DNA of 64,000 nt, taken from positions 2,300,215-2,364,214 of the forward strand of contig JAJHZJ010000268.1 in NCBI GenBank assembly GCA_023548195.1, in the 5' to 3' direction. The translations under genes and the position numbers were made by a program. The notes beneath the pieces were generated by a model. It saw nothing but the letters and a program-made list of their open reading frames with translations, had not been told where the DNA came from and ran no database searches. Within the stretch, counting starts at the first letter, position 1. Each line of letters opens with the position of its first letter. This document shows positions 34,485-44,876 of this stretch, in pieces. This DNA is from Bettongia penicillata ogilbyi (Eukaryota > Chordata > Mammalia > Diprotodontia > Potoroidae).

Positions 34485-35330
34485 ATTATTTGACATAATT
34501 TTAGAAGTATCAGCAACAGCAGTAAGACAAGAGAAAGAAATTAAATGGACAAAGAAAGGCTAAGAGAGGACAAAAGGACTCATCTTTGTTTATGATATCA
34601 TAGTTTAGCTTAGAAAATCATAGGGAATCAGCAAACAATATAATTGATATAATTAATAGTTTTGGTAAAGCTGTGGACTGCAAAAGAAATCCATGAAAAC
34701 CAATAGCTTTCTTTATAACAATAACAAAATCTAGGAAGTAATAATAGAAAGGGAAGTCCCATTCAAAATAACTATAAAATGCATAAAGCATTTCAAAACC
34801 CAACTGCTAACGTATAATCAATACATGTATAGATAAAATTACAAAACACTAAAAAATATAAAACAATTTAAATAAGTGGAGAAATAGTCAGTGCTCATTC
34901 CTGGAATACCAATATGACAAAAATGAAAATTCTATTGAAATTAATTAGCTGATTTAATGTTGCATATGTCAAACTACCAAAGTGATAATTTATTAATTTA
35001 GACAAAATGATATAAAAATTAATTTGGAGGAATGAAAATCTAGACCATCAAGAGAACTCATTTTTAAAATTGTAGAAATGAAAGAGGAATAGGACTTCCA
35101 GATCTCAAACTTTATGATAAAGCAGCAATTATATAAACAATTTGGTATCAGTTAAAATAGGAGAAAAAAAATCAAAGGAACAGACTAGATTATTCAGTCT
35201 GAAATAATTGACCTCATTATTCCAGTATTCCATAAATCCCCAAGCACAAATCAAATTACTCCTGGTTTGACAAGAATTGCTGAGAAATGACAATTGGAAA
35301 ACAATGTGACAGAAATTAGGTCTAAAGCCA
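34485..35330 (+). pseudogene. LINE-1 ORF2 middle-to-late fragment
   Basis: Corresponds to the part of L1 ORF2 after the RT palm: 'gaaagaaattaaatggacaaag', 'ttatgatatcatagtttagcttagaaaatcatagg', the segment 'acaataacaaaatctaggaag', and later 'atcaagagaactcatttttaaaattg' and 'ggacttccagatctcaaactttatgataaagcagcaatta'. The last phrase aligns with 60,438-60,475 in the younger L1. Heavily decayed, no frame. Confidence 0.7.
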
Positions 35331-35400
35331 TGTTGTTGTTGTCCTTTGTACCTGAAGAGGACTCAAATGACATCATGGTGTCAGGGGCAAGTAATATTAT
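35330..35400 (+). repeat. 'gaagagga' dispersed repeat fragment
   Basis: 'gttgttgttgtcctttgtacctgaagaggactcaaatgacatcatgg' is a short copy of the module described at 12,405. Confidence 0.55.
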
Positions 35401-35960
35401 GTAGACATTCAATAAATCAACAGATGCAAAGCCTGAAAATAAATAATCTCAAACAGAATAATCTCACTTGTAAGGGAAACATACACCAGAAAAAATGACT
35501 ATACTATTATAGCCTAAAATAGAGAAAATTGCTAATTGTTCTTAAATTGGATACCACAGCCTAAAGTGTTTAATAATGAAAATCCCAGATGGAGAATCTC
35601 TCCAGCGAGCTCCCACAAATGAAGGTGCCAGTTTTGTCCCAGATGAAGGGTTTTGTTATCGTTGATAATATTAATTTATTATTAGTAATATCATCATCAT
35701 TATACAATCTTCAAAGGGGGAAAAATCCAGGACCAGATGGACTAACCAGTAAATTCTAGTAAATGTTCTAATAATAATAAATTCCAATATTGTACCAACT
35801 ATTTGCAAGGAAAAGATAGGATTCTTATAAACTCTTTCTACAATATGACTATGGTCCTGATACTTAAGCCAGGAAGAAGTAAGAAATTATAGACCAATAT
35901 CCCCACTTTTTCAATGCCATATCAATTAAAGTAAAAAAAATTAAATTTGATAGAGTTAGA
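35401..35960 (+). pseudogene. LINE-1 ORF2 reverse-transcriptase fragment
   Basis: 35,710-35,960 contains 'atccaggaccagatggactaacc' (…GPDGLT…), 'aaactctttctacaatatgactatggtcctgatacttaagccaggaag' and 'aattatagaccaatatcccc' (…NYRPIS…). These are the ordered RT palm motifs of L1. It comes from an earlier part of ORF2 than the preceding fragment, so the two are not one collinear insertion. 35,401-35,700 is unassigned. Confidence 0.7.
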
Positions 35961-35999
35961 AAAATGTAACATTTATTTATAAGAAAAAGGTCAAGAATC

Positions 36000-36600
36000 C
36001 CAAAGAAAATAATTTTTAAAAGTTGGAAGGAAAGGAGCCTCATAGTTCTAGATCTTAAAATACACTACAAAGTAATAATCATCAAAACCTGGAAAGATTT
36101 TTATTAACTGATGCAGAGCAAAATGAACAAAACCAGAAAAATAATTTATACAATAACAACAAGGTTGTACCAAAAAAAGTACAACTTCAATAGACATGAA
36201 AAGTCTGATCAATGCAATGACCAGCTATAATTCTAGAGGAGTGACGAAAAAATGCCACTTTTGTGTTCACAGAAAGATGATATACTTAAAAAACCCTAGA
36301 ACTGTAGAACCAATGTAAGAATAATTTTTGTGTAACTATGCTTTTCAGTTGCATCGGTTTTGCTTGTTTCACCATCTCCCACTGAGGGGATGGAAAGAAA
36401 AGGAGAGGGGAGTGGCATAAAGTAGTCAAAAGAAAAGAAAAACAGAGGGTTATTGAGGCATTTAAAAAATATACAGAAGAGAATAGGAGAAAGAGAAACA
36501 AGTAAGTTAGCTCTGAAAGTTGCATATCGAATATATTGTATGTTTTAAAAGAAAAGCAAACTATGTAAAAGTGATTCATAGTTTTGTATGTAATCATTTT
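36000..36600 (+). mobile_element. LINE-1-type 3' end
   Basis: 'ttattaactgatgcagagcaaaatgaacaaaaccag', 'acaataacaacaaggttgtacc', 'tgatcaatgcaatgaccagctataattctagaggagtgacg' and a G-rich patch 'cccactgaggggatggaaagaaaaggagagggg' follow the L1 3' end order. The tail is unclear. Confidence 0.6.
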
Positions 36601-37045
36601 TCTCTTCTAACACTAAATATATATTATATACATATGTAATGTATATATTATAGTAACGCTGATTATGAAGTTCAAGATGAAAAAGTAAAGTTAATTAGAT
36701 TACATGTAGTTCTTTGAACATAGCATAAGCCACTTTTTGTAATGGATATGGAGGAGTTAGATTATTTTTTTCCTGTCTCCAATGCTAGTTCTGTTTCAAA
36801 GTGTCTTGGAGAAAAGCTTAATCAAAGGTGAATTAGGGAAAAGAATGACGACCTGATACTAAGGGCAATCAGAGCTCTGACCTGCAACATTTAGGAAATT
36901 CAGCCCTGGAACATAAGGGAAATTCTCAGCTAAGGAAGAGGCAGAGGAGATTCCCAGTGATTAGGGGAGCTTCTGTTTTGCCCTGGGGCAGTAGAAGGAA
37001 AACAGAGAACTTCTAGAGAGTCTAGAAACAATTACAACAGCTGAC
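36601..37045. other. No gene recognised
   Basis: TA-rich start (36,615-36,655), then unassigned sequence with no supported frame. Confidence 0.35.
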
Positions 37046-37049
37046 AATC

Positions 37050-37440
37050 ATAGAGTGATTTCCATAAATTATTTTACTTGAGTTTTACTCATAGTCTCCT
37101 TTCAGGTAGGTACTGAATGTATCATTATGCCTGTTTTACAGGAGAAAAAGTCCTGATATTCAGGTTACACTAGGCACTGTGGGACAGAAGAAAGGATGGA
37201 GTGCTAGGATCTTTTGGAATCTTGGCTCTGCCACTTACTACTTCTCTGCTGCTGGTAAATAACATAACCTCTGGACCAGAAGTATGTCATCTAGAAAACA
37301 AGAATTTAGTCTACATGACCTTTAAAGGTCTCTTCCAATTCCAAGTCTATGATCCTGTGACCATGCTCAGTTAGCTAATATCCAAGGTCATCCTGATACT
37401 AAGACCAGCATCTTTTCCACTCTATACCATGTTTCTGCTT
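37050..37440. repeat. MIR-like SINEs in opposite orientation
   Basis: 37,050-37,165 is antisense ('agtctcctttcaggtaggtactgaatgtatcattatgcctgttttacaggag'). 37,165-37,360 is sense ('aggatcttttggaatcttggctctgccacttacta…tttaaaggtctcttccaattcc'). Confidence 0.65.
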
Positions 37441-37559
37441 GCAGGTAAGCAGCGAAGCTCAGGATAATGGAATTATTCAAGAACACACAGGTCCTTCCCT
37501 CCAAGGCATTTACCAAGATATTCTTGAAAATCTAGCCAGTAGAAAGTAACTTGGAATTG

Positions 37560-37870
37560 TACCCTCCTTCTCTTTGCATGCCTGAGTCTAATTTAACTCT
37601 AGCTTAAGTCTCAATTTCTCTAGGAAGCACTTTCCCTAGTGATACTAGTCCCTTGTCCTCACTTCCTCCTCTGATGTCCTAAAATGCTTACTTTCTGGAT
37701 CATTCACTAGGCACTTCCCATCTGCTACAATGTGCTTCTCTTGGTTTTATTTTTGTATTCTAATCCCCCTTACAATGGCAGGTTCTTGATTGCATTGACT
37801 ATATTGTATATCTCTTTGTATCTCCAGTGTTTATTGCAGCATCCTGAATATAGTAGGTTCCCAATCAACT
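37560..37870 (+). repeat. LINE-2 3' end
   Basis: 'tctctaggaagcactttccctagtgatac', 'aatccccc ttacaatggcaggttcttgattg' and 'cctgaatatagtaggttcccaatcaactcc'. A 119-codon frame (37,732-38,091) overlaps it and is not called. Confidence 0.65.
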
Positions 37871-38209
37871 CCCATTACACTTTTATGTATAAGAATCCAT
37901 CTCATTACACCAAGCTACAGGAAGACCTTCCACTATGCAGTGCACCCTCCCCACAGTGCTTCCCCTATTCCCCTTCCCTTGGCTACTTGACTGACTGTTT
38001 ACCAGACTGCCTAACTGTCTATGTGACATTGACGAGACAAGAGTCACCAATGACATTACTTCTGGTAAGAGGAAGGACTACCAGCTCTTAACATCTGCCT
38101 TTCCACTGTTTCCTAAGGTCTTCCAAGTCTTACCATGTACCTGCCTTTATGTACTCTTGACCTTCAGAACTATCAGCCTATCTGCTGATATAACTGAAGG
38201 ACACCTGGG

Positions 38210-38400
38210 CCTATCATTCACTTCGCTGACCAATCCTTAGAACTTTCAGTCTTTTCGATATTCCCCTCAGATGGACTTTCTTTTATGTGCTGTCTTTCCT
38301 AATTAAAGTGTGAACTTCCTGAAAGCAGAAATTATCTTATTCATTCTATTTGCCCAGAATCCCCAGTGCTTGGCACATAGTAAGGCATTTAATAAATATA
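38210..38400 (+). repeat. LINE-2 3' end
   Basis: 'ttaaagtgtgaacttcctgaaagcagaaattatctt' and 'cccagtgcttggcacatagtaaggcatttaataaata' are the L2 terminus. Confidence 0.8.
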
Positions 38401-39350
38401 TTTTTTCATTTTTCATTTTTTGCACAGTTCATATCATGTAACACAATGCCAACTTTTGGTCAGGTGATATTTCTTTTAAAGCATTTACAATATAGACCAC
38501 AAATGGATTTTTTTTAACATTAACCAACTGAGATACAAATAATATGTATGCCAACTTCATAAGCCCTTGACCTAATTATCTCCACACTATTACTAAGAAT
38601 TAAAGGACCCTAACTTTTTGTTGTTGGTCTAAAGTCCTAAGTCTAATAGGTTAATTTTAGACTTGACCTCGGACATTCCCCTACCAACAGTCTATAATTA
38701 AATAGATCTGGTATTAAGCTTACAAACCTTTTGAATATAGGAAATTGCCATTAAGAGTAGGGACATTGCAGGGAAACAATATCTCCCCAACTTCATGTCA
38801 GTTCCAGGCAGGAGTAGGTTGTCAACTTGCATTCAGTGAGGTTTAAAGTCTGCCAGGTGTCAGTGGGGAAATTGAGTCAGGACAATCCTACCTCAGCCCA
38901 GGCTAAACAGCCGCTCTTCCACCCTTCTCATGAGATCACCTTTTTCAATTCATACCAGCATCTCACAGGCTTACTGGCATCATGGATTGGAGGCTCAGAC
39001 CTCCTTTGTTGCTATCCATACTTGGAGTTAAACTCAGAAGAACAGTCACTTAATAGTCCCAAAGCATCTTAAAATAGCAAGTTCCAATAATCAGGTTTCA
39101 GATATCACTATAATTTCTCATTGGTTAAGGAACATCTTTTGAGTCAAGTCTTAAGTGGCTTGCATGCCTTTCTATACCTGTTCTAGTTTCTGCTTAAATA
39201 ACAATCATAAAATCAAATTTACTATTAAAACCTTAACTTTTCCATCAATGACAAATTTTACCTCAAGTTACCTGCCTCTAGGAGACTTAGAATAAAATTC
39301 ATTTCCCCAAACTAAAGATGTCTCTGATTTAGTCTCAGTAATAAATTCAG
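38401..39350. other. Unassigned, possible decayed retroelement
   Basis: No repeat family recognised with confidence. The texture (38,600-39,300) could be an old LTR, but I see no paired LTR, primer-binding site or polypurine tract. No supported gene. Confidence 0.3.
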
Positions 39351-40431
39351 TCAATTTTTTTTAATACTAATTGCTTTTACATCACTTTGTAACATGTCCA
39401 ATTTTACTCCCTATCTCTCCCCTAACTGCACCCCATAGTACCTTGCATTCTGATCACCCCTTTCCTCAGTGAGCCCTCCCTTCTATCACACCCCACCTTT
39501 CCCTTATCCCCATCTTCTCTCTTTTCTTGTAGGGCAAGATAAATTTCTATACCCCATTACCTGTGTTTCTTATTTCCCTGTTACATGCAAAAATAATTCT
39601 CAACATTTGTTTCTAATACTTTGAATTTCACCTTCTTTTCCTCCCTCCCTCCCTACCCATCCCCACTGAGAAGGCAAACAATTCAATACAGGCTATATAT
39701 ATATGTGTCATTATGCAAAAGACTTCCGTAATAATCATGTTCTGTAATACTAACTATATTGCCCTCTATCCTACTCTATCTCCCCTTATTTTTTTATTTT
39801 TTATTCCCTCATTTGACCTTGTCCCTTCCCAAAAGTGTTTATTTCTAGTTACTTTCGTCTCCCATTTGCCCTCCTTTCTATCATTCCCCTCACCCCACTT
39901 GTCGCCTCCTCCCCTACTTTCCTGTAGTATAAGATAGATTTTCATACAAAATTTAGTGAGCGTGTTATTCCCTTCTTCAGCCATATGTGGAGAGAGTAGC
40001 TTCACTCTCTCCCCTTCTCCCTTTTCTCTTCCATTGAACAAGATTTTTCTTTATCCCTTGTATGAGTTATAGCCTGTTCCATTCCATTTCTCCCTTTCTC
40101 CTCCCAGCGTTTTCCTCCCTCACACCTCAATTTTTATTATATCTTTTTTGTGTGGATATCATCTCTTCTGATTCAACATAGACTATACTCTCTGTCTTTG
40201 TGTGTGTATGTGTGTGTGTGTGTGTCTATGTACAATTCCTCCACCTACCCAAATACTGAGAAAAGTTTCGAGTTATAAATATTTTCTGTTCATGTAGGAA
40301 TGTAAATAGTTCAGCTTTAGAAAGTCTATCATGATTTCTCTTTCCTGTTTACCTTTTCAAGCTTCTCTTGATTCTTGTGTTTGAAAGTCAAATTTTCTAT
40401 ACAGTTCTGGTCTTTTCCTCATGAATTCTTG

Positions 40432-40446
40432 AAAGTGCTCTATATC
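40432..40446 (+). repeat. Left target-site duplication of the young nested copy
   Basis: AAAGTGCTCTATATC, identical to 43,333-43,347. The flanking host sequence is continuous across the pair when the insert is removed. Confidence 0.97.
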
Positions 40447-40456
40447 GGGGCGGAGC

Positions 40457-40467
40457 CAAGATGGCGG
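40457..40467 (+). promoter_or_regulatory. YY1-like motif at element 5' end
   Basis: CAAGATGGCGG, 11 bases into the element. YY1 binds AAGATGGCGG-type sites, and human L1 has a YY1 site at a similar position that fixes the transcription start. The same motif is at 60,512-60,521. The reverse complements at copies A (CTGTCTTGGC, with one change) and C (CCATCTTGGC) match in part. Confidence 0.7.
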
Positions 40468-40933
40468 AGTAGAAGGACGCACGTTTACGAGCTCTGAAAC
40501 CAAAGCCCATAGAATTAATGTAAAAAGAGACCCCCATAACTTCTGGGTCAATACAAGGTGTGCAGAAACGGAGTGGAAGAGATTTCTGTGCCAGAGAGCC
40601 CTGAAGAGCCGTCCCCGGGGTCGGACCCCGGAAAGCGGACCCCACCCCAACGCTGCCCTGGCCGCGGCCCCAGAGAAGCTGACCCGAGCAGGCTTCAGGG
40701 ACGGAAGCTCCGGCAGCCGGGAAAGTCCCTCCGCCCACAGAAGCTACAGGTCAGTGAGAAAGAAGGCTGGGCTAGAGGAGGGGAACAGAGCATCTCCGTG
40801 ACTCGGGCCCCCTCGGGAGGAAGCGGCGGTGGCAGAGGTGGGGGCAGGAAGCGGCGGAGGCACAGGGGTGGGCAGCGGCTGAGGCGGCAGCGGCCCGAGA
40901 CTCAGGAATCCCCCAGCAGCAGGCAGGATCTTC

Positions 40934-41075
40934 ATTACGGAAGGTTTCTGCATAAAACCTGAGGGAGCTGAGCCTGGGAGACGGCCCTGCCCCCACCCCG
41001 CTCTATTACTGAAGGCTTCTGCATAAAGCTCCTGAGGGAACTGAGCCTGGGAGGCGGCCCTGCCTCCACCCCAGC
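40934..41075 (+). repeat. Tandem duplication of a 71-bp 5'UTR unit
   Basis: Two units beginning ATTAC(G/T)GAAGG, at 40,934-41,004 and 41,005-41,075. Both read on through 'tctgcataaa', 'tgagggagctgagcctggga' (or 'gaactgag') and 'ggccctgcc-ccacccc'. The sister copy D has a single unit at 60,988-61,058, so the duplication is specific to this copy or subfamily. Confidence 0.9.
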
Positions 41076-41192
41076 GCCAGAACTAAAGCGTGCTGCGGAA
41101 AGCACATTTGAATCTCAGAGGCCAAGCACTAGCTGGGCGGATCCAGGTGGGGGTGGAAAGGAATCTCAGAAGTCAAGTAACTGGCTGGGAAA

Positions 41193-42296
41193 ATGCCTAG
41201 AAAAGGGAAGAAAAATAAGACTATAGAGAGTTTTTTCCAACAAATGCAAATGATCCCGACCTTCGGATCTGATGACGAGGACGTATTCCTGCCATCAGGG
41301 AAAGACGTGGAGGGTGGGGCCTCAGTACCCCAGACACCCCAGGGGGGGGGTGGCGGGTGGGCTCAGGCCTTGGAAGAGCTCAAAAAGGATTTTGAAAAGC
41401 AAGTTAGACAGGTGGAGGAAAAACTGGGAAGAGAAATGACAGAGATGCAAGAAAAGTATGAAAAACGGATCAATACCTTGGTAAAGGAGACCCAAAAAAA
41501 TGCTGAGGAAATTAACACCTTGAAAAATAGGCTCACTCAATTGGCAAAAGAGGTTCAAAAAGCCAATGAGGAGAAGAATGCTCTCAAAAGCAGAATGAGT
41601 CAAATGGAAAAAGAGGCTCAAAAGCTCACAGAATTTAATAGTTCTCTCAAAATTAGAATGGAACAGATGGAGTCTAATGACTTTACGAGAAACCAAGAAA
41701 TCACAAAATAAAACCAAAAGAACGAAAAAATGGAAGAGAATGTGAAATATCTCATGGGAAAAACAACTGACCTGGAAAATAGATCCAGGAGAGACAATTT
41801 AAAAATGATGGGACTACCTGAAACTCATGATCAAAAAAAGAGCATAGACATCATCTTCCATGAAATTATCAAGGAAAACTGCCCTGACATTCTAGAACCA
41901 GAGGGCAAAATAAGTATTGAAAGAATTCATCGATCACCACCTGAAAGAGATCCAAAAAGAGAAACTCCTAGGAACATTGTGGCCAAATTCCAGAACTCCC
42001 AGGTCAAGGAAAAAATCTTGCAAGCAGCTACAAAGAAACAATTCCAGTACTGTGGAAATACAATCAGGATAACTCAAGATCTAGCAGCTTCTACATTAAG
42101 GGATCAAAGGGTGTGGAATAGGATATTCCAGAAGGCAAAGGAACTAGGACTCAAACCAAGAATCACCTACCCAGCTAAACTGAGTATAATACTTCAAGGG
42201 AAAATAGGGGCTTTCAATGAAACAGAGGACTTTCAATCATTCTTAATGAAAAGACCAGAGCTGAAAAGAAAATTTGACTTTCAAACACAAGAATGA
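41193..42296 (+). pseudogene. ORF1: L1-type ORF1p with one premature stop
   Basis: Encodes the L1 ORF1 RNA-binding nucleic-acid chaperone, which forms the retrotransposition particle by trimerising. 368 codons including the terminal TGA. Start MPRKGKKNK at 41,193, with AAAATGCCT context shared by copy D. Residues ~1-55 are polar and acidic (SDDEDVF). Residues ~55-185 are a long heptad coiled coil (EELKKDFEKQVRQVEEKL…). The RRM starts around NRSRRDNLKMMGLPE, and the C-terminal domain contains RNIVAKFQN, RITQDLAA and PRITYPAKLS. The one lesion is an in-frame TAA at 41,709-41,711 (AAA TAA AAC, where copy D has CAA), which leaves only 172 codons of coiled-coil arm. Reading resumes in the same frame to FQTQE-stop. 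One glycine is added in a G-run near 41,345 relative to copy D. Confidence 0.9.
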
Positions 42297-43332
42297 GAAG
42301 AAGCATGAAAAAGGAAACAGCAAAGAGAAGTCTTAAGGGACTTACCAGAAGTGAACTGTTTACATTCATACAGGGAAAGACAATATTTGTAACTCTTAAA
42401 ACTTTTCAGTATCTGGGTAGTTGGTGGGACCACACATACACATGTACACGCATGCACACACATACACACAAGCACACACATACAGAGATAGAGAGCACAG
42501 GTTGAACTGAATAGGATGGGACCATACCTTAAAAGAAATTAAGGTAAATGGTGAGAGAGAAATGTAGTGGGAGGAAAGAGGGGGAAATGGAAGGGGGTAA
42601 CTATATGTCATTTAAGAGGCAGGTAGGAGTTTTTTTTTAGTGGAGGGAAAAAGAGCAGGGCTGAGAAAAAAAAAACAAAAAAAACAAAAAACAAGAAGTT
42701 TACCCTCATCACGTATGACTAAACGAAGGAGTGAAATGCACACTCACTTTGGTATGAAAACCTATTTTACAGTATAAGAAAGTGGGGGAGGAGATATTGC
42801 AAGGGGGGGAAAGATGGAAGGGAGGGCAAAGGGAGGAGGGAGCAATTTGAAGTCAACACTTGGGGAGGGACAGGATCAAAAGACAGAAGAGAAACAATGA
42901 GGGGCAGGTTAGGAGGGATGGTAATCCAGTTAGTCTTACACAACACGACTATCAGGGAGGTCATTTGCAAAACTACACAGATATGGCCTATATTGAATTG
43001 CCTGCCATCCCAAAGGGAATGGGTGGGGAGGGAGGGATGGGGAGAATTTGGAACTCAAAGTTTTAGGAACAATTGTTTAGTATTGTTGTTGCAACTAGGA
43101 AAGAAGACATACAGTTAAGGAGGAATAGAAAGTCATCTGGCCCTACAGGAGAAAAGAGAAGATGGAGACAAGAGAAGGGAGGGATGACAGAAGAGAGGGC
43201 AGATTGGAGATAGGGAAAATTAGATTGCTTGGGGTATTGGGGTGGGGGGAGGGGATAAAAGGGGAGAAAATTTGGAACCCCAAAATTTGTGAAAATGAAT
43301 GTAAAAAGTTAAATAAATAAATAAATTTTTAA
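42297..43332 (+). other. 3'UTR of the young HAL1-like copy
   Basis: Contains an imperfect CA tract (42,430-42,482), a G4-type purine run GGGAGGGCAAAGGGAGGAGGG (42,820-42,840) and a second purine-rich block (43,020-43,045, 43,150-43,260). It ends in 'gtgaaaatgaatgtaaaaagttaaataaataaataaa' and T-rich sequence. G-rich polypurine tracts are a known feature of mammalian L1 3'UTRs. Open frames here are low-complexity. Confidence 0.8.
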
Positions 43333-43347
43333 AAAGTGCTCTATATC
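43333..43347 (+). repeat. Right target-site duplication of the young nested copy
   Basis: AAAGTGCTCTATATC, the exact partner of 40,432-40,446. Host copy A resumes with ATTGAATGACC. Confidence 0.97.
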
Positions 43348-44876
43348 ATTGAATGACCATTTATTCCCTCAGTTTTGCTGGGTAGGTGATTCTTGGTTTT
43401 AATCCCAGTTCCTTTGACTTCTGGAATATCTTATTCTAAGCACTTCAATCCCTTAATGTTGAAGGTACCAAATCCTGTGTTATCCCCATTATATTTCTAC
43501 AACATTTGAATTGTTTCTATCTAGCTGCTGGCAGTATTTTCTCCTTGACCTTGGAACTCTGAAATTTGGCCACAATACTCCTAGGAGTTTCTTTTTTCAG
43601 GTCTCTTTCAGGAGGTGATCAATGGATTCTTTCAATATTTATTTTGCCCTCTGGTTCTAGAATATGAGGACAGTTTTCCTTGATAATTTCATGGAAGATA
43701 ATATCTAGGCTCTTTTTTTGATCATGGCTTTCAGGTAGTCCCAAATTTTTAAATTGTCTCTCCTAGATCTATTTTCCAGGTCAGTTGTTTTTCCAATGAG
43801 ATGTTTCACATTATCTTCTATTTTTTCAAACTTTTGGTTTTATTTTCTAGCTGCTTGGTTTATGTCATAGTCATTCATTTTCCTGAACTCAATTCTCTCT
43901 TTCAGAAAACAGTTCTGTTCAGTGAGTTTTTGAACCTTCTCCTCCATTTGGCTAATTCTGCTTTTTAATGCCTCCTTCTCCCCACTGGCTTTTTGGACCT
44001 CTTTTTCCAGTTGAGTTAGCCTCTTTTCAAAGGTGCTATTTTCCTCAAAATTTTTTTGGTTCTCCTTTAGCAAACTGCTAACTTGCTTTTCAAGCTCTTC
44101 TATTGCCTGAACTCAATTTACGTTCACTTTGGAGACCCTGGAGATAGGGGTCTTAACTTCCTGTGACAGTAAGCCTTGCTCTTCCTCATTAGAAGGATGG
44201 GAGGAGACACCTGTTCACCAAGAAAGTAGTCTTCTATGGTCTTATTTTTTCCACCTTTTGGGAATTTTCCCAGCCAGGTACTTGACTTCTGAATCCTTTG
44301 TCAAGATATTAGACTCAGCTTCTCAGTTCCCTTTGGCTTTGGGTGGGGGCGAGGCTGTCACTCAGGACTAGGGTTTAGATCAACTGTTCCCTACCACCAG
44401 AGGCTTTAAGCTGAGCTGCCTGAACAATAGATCCAGGTTGCTTCTGGTCCTCTGTAGTTGCCTACAATCTGCTGCTGTGGCCTCTGCTGTTGCCTGGGGC
44501 TATTGTTCAAGAAATCCCTGTTCCCTCTTACCCAGCTGGGAAAGCCCTCCCCCACTGACCTTTGAAGCTTTCTTTGTCACTTGTAGGTTGAGGTATCTGG
44601 GACCTTCCTTGCTAGGAACTCTGCCCAGAGGTCTATTCAAGCCCCGTTCCTCCCAGTGCTGTGTGGCCAGGGCTGTGCTCTGCTCCTCTCAATACCCCAT
44701 GAGATAGATCTTTCCTGTTGGCCTTCCTTTGGCTGGAAACCTCTTTCACTCTGTGGTTCTGTGGTTTCAGCTCCTCTAGATTTTGTTGAGAGTCATTTTT
44801 ACAGGAATTTTGTGGTCTGTGGGGGAAGCGCTAGAGTATATGCGTCTTTCTACTCTGCTGTCTTGGCTCCACCCCC

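Larger units (their letters stand above)
40447..41192 (+). promoter_or_regulatory. CpG-rich 5'UTR with internal promoter
   Basis: Markedly GC- and CpG-rich against AT-rich surroundings, with GGCGGCAGCGG-like runs near 40,820-40,900. In mammalian L1s such leaders hold the internal promoter and are methylated. A plus-strand arginine-rich frame (40,558-40,962) is open but is not frame-conserved in the sister copy, so I do not call it a gene. Confidence 0.7.
40447..43332 (+). mobile_element. HAL1-like element, young full-length copy (ORF2-less L1)
   Basis: 2,886 bp bounded by a perfect 15-bp target-site duplication. Order: 5' end GGGGCGGAGCCAAGATGGCGG, a CpG-rich 5'UTR of 746 bp, ORF1 (41,193-42,296), a 3'UTR of about 1,036 bp, and an (AAAT)n-type A-rich tail. 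There is no endonuclease or reverse-transcriptase sequence, so it depends on polymerase supplied in trans, most likely L1 ORF2p. Such L1-derived ORF1-only elements are known as half-L1 (HAL1). The full 5' end, exact duplication and close match to the copy at 60,509-63,345 indicate a fairly recent insertion. It landed in the ORF1 C-terminal region of copy A, head-to-head with it. Confidence 0.93.
40357..44265 (-). pseudogene. ORF1 pseudogene of copy A, split by insertion
   Basis: L1-type ORF1p (RNA-binding chaperone) remnant. The expected ATG (44,265 to 44,263, minus strand) reads ATT. The best-preserved piece is 43,840-44,073, a coiled coil (…LTQLEKEVQKASGEKEALKSR…) with regular leucine and charge spacing. 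The segment 43,340-43,840 covers the RRM and C-terminal domain with frame breaks. The last coding stretch is 40,357-40,446, ending …FQTQESREA. The terminal TGA of the young copies is TCA here, so the frame runs four codons further to a later stop. Non-functional. Confidence 0.8.
39351..44876 (-). mobile_element. HAL1-like element, copy A (old, interrupted)
   Basis: Reading the minus strand from 44,876: the 5' end is the reverse of 'tcttggctccaccccc' (44,861-44,876), then the 5'UTR, then ORF1 from a decayed start at about 44,265, interrupted at 43,332/40,447 by a younger plus-strand copy. ORF1 resumes to a stop at 40,357, and the 3'UTR runs to a T-run at 39,353. Removing the insert leaves about 2.6 kb. 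Only about 1.0 kb separates the ORF1 stop from the 3' end, so ORF2 is absent, as in the other copies. An eroded target duplication may be TAATAAAT, at about 39,338-39,345 and at about 44,880. Confidence 0.85.

Noticed and set aside
37732..38091. 119-codon plus-strand frame
   Set aside because: Begins in an L2 3' end and ends in unassigned sequence, with no family resemblance.
38401..39350. Possible endogenous-retrovirus LTR
   Set aside because: No second LTR, primer-binding site, polypurine tract or target duplication could be seen.
41322..41717. 131-codon minus-strand frame, with a 130-codon counterpart at 61,325-61,717
   Set aside because: Antisense shadow of the lysine/glutamate-rich ORF1 coiled coil, which gives phenylalanine/leucine-rich reverse frames without stops. 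Persistence in both copies follows from the sense coding sequence.
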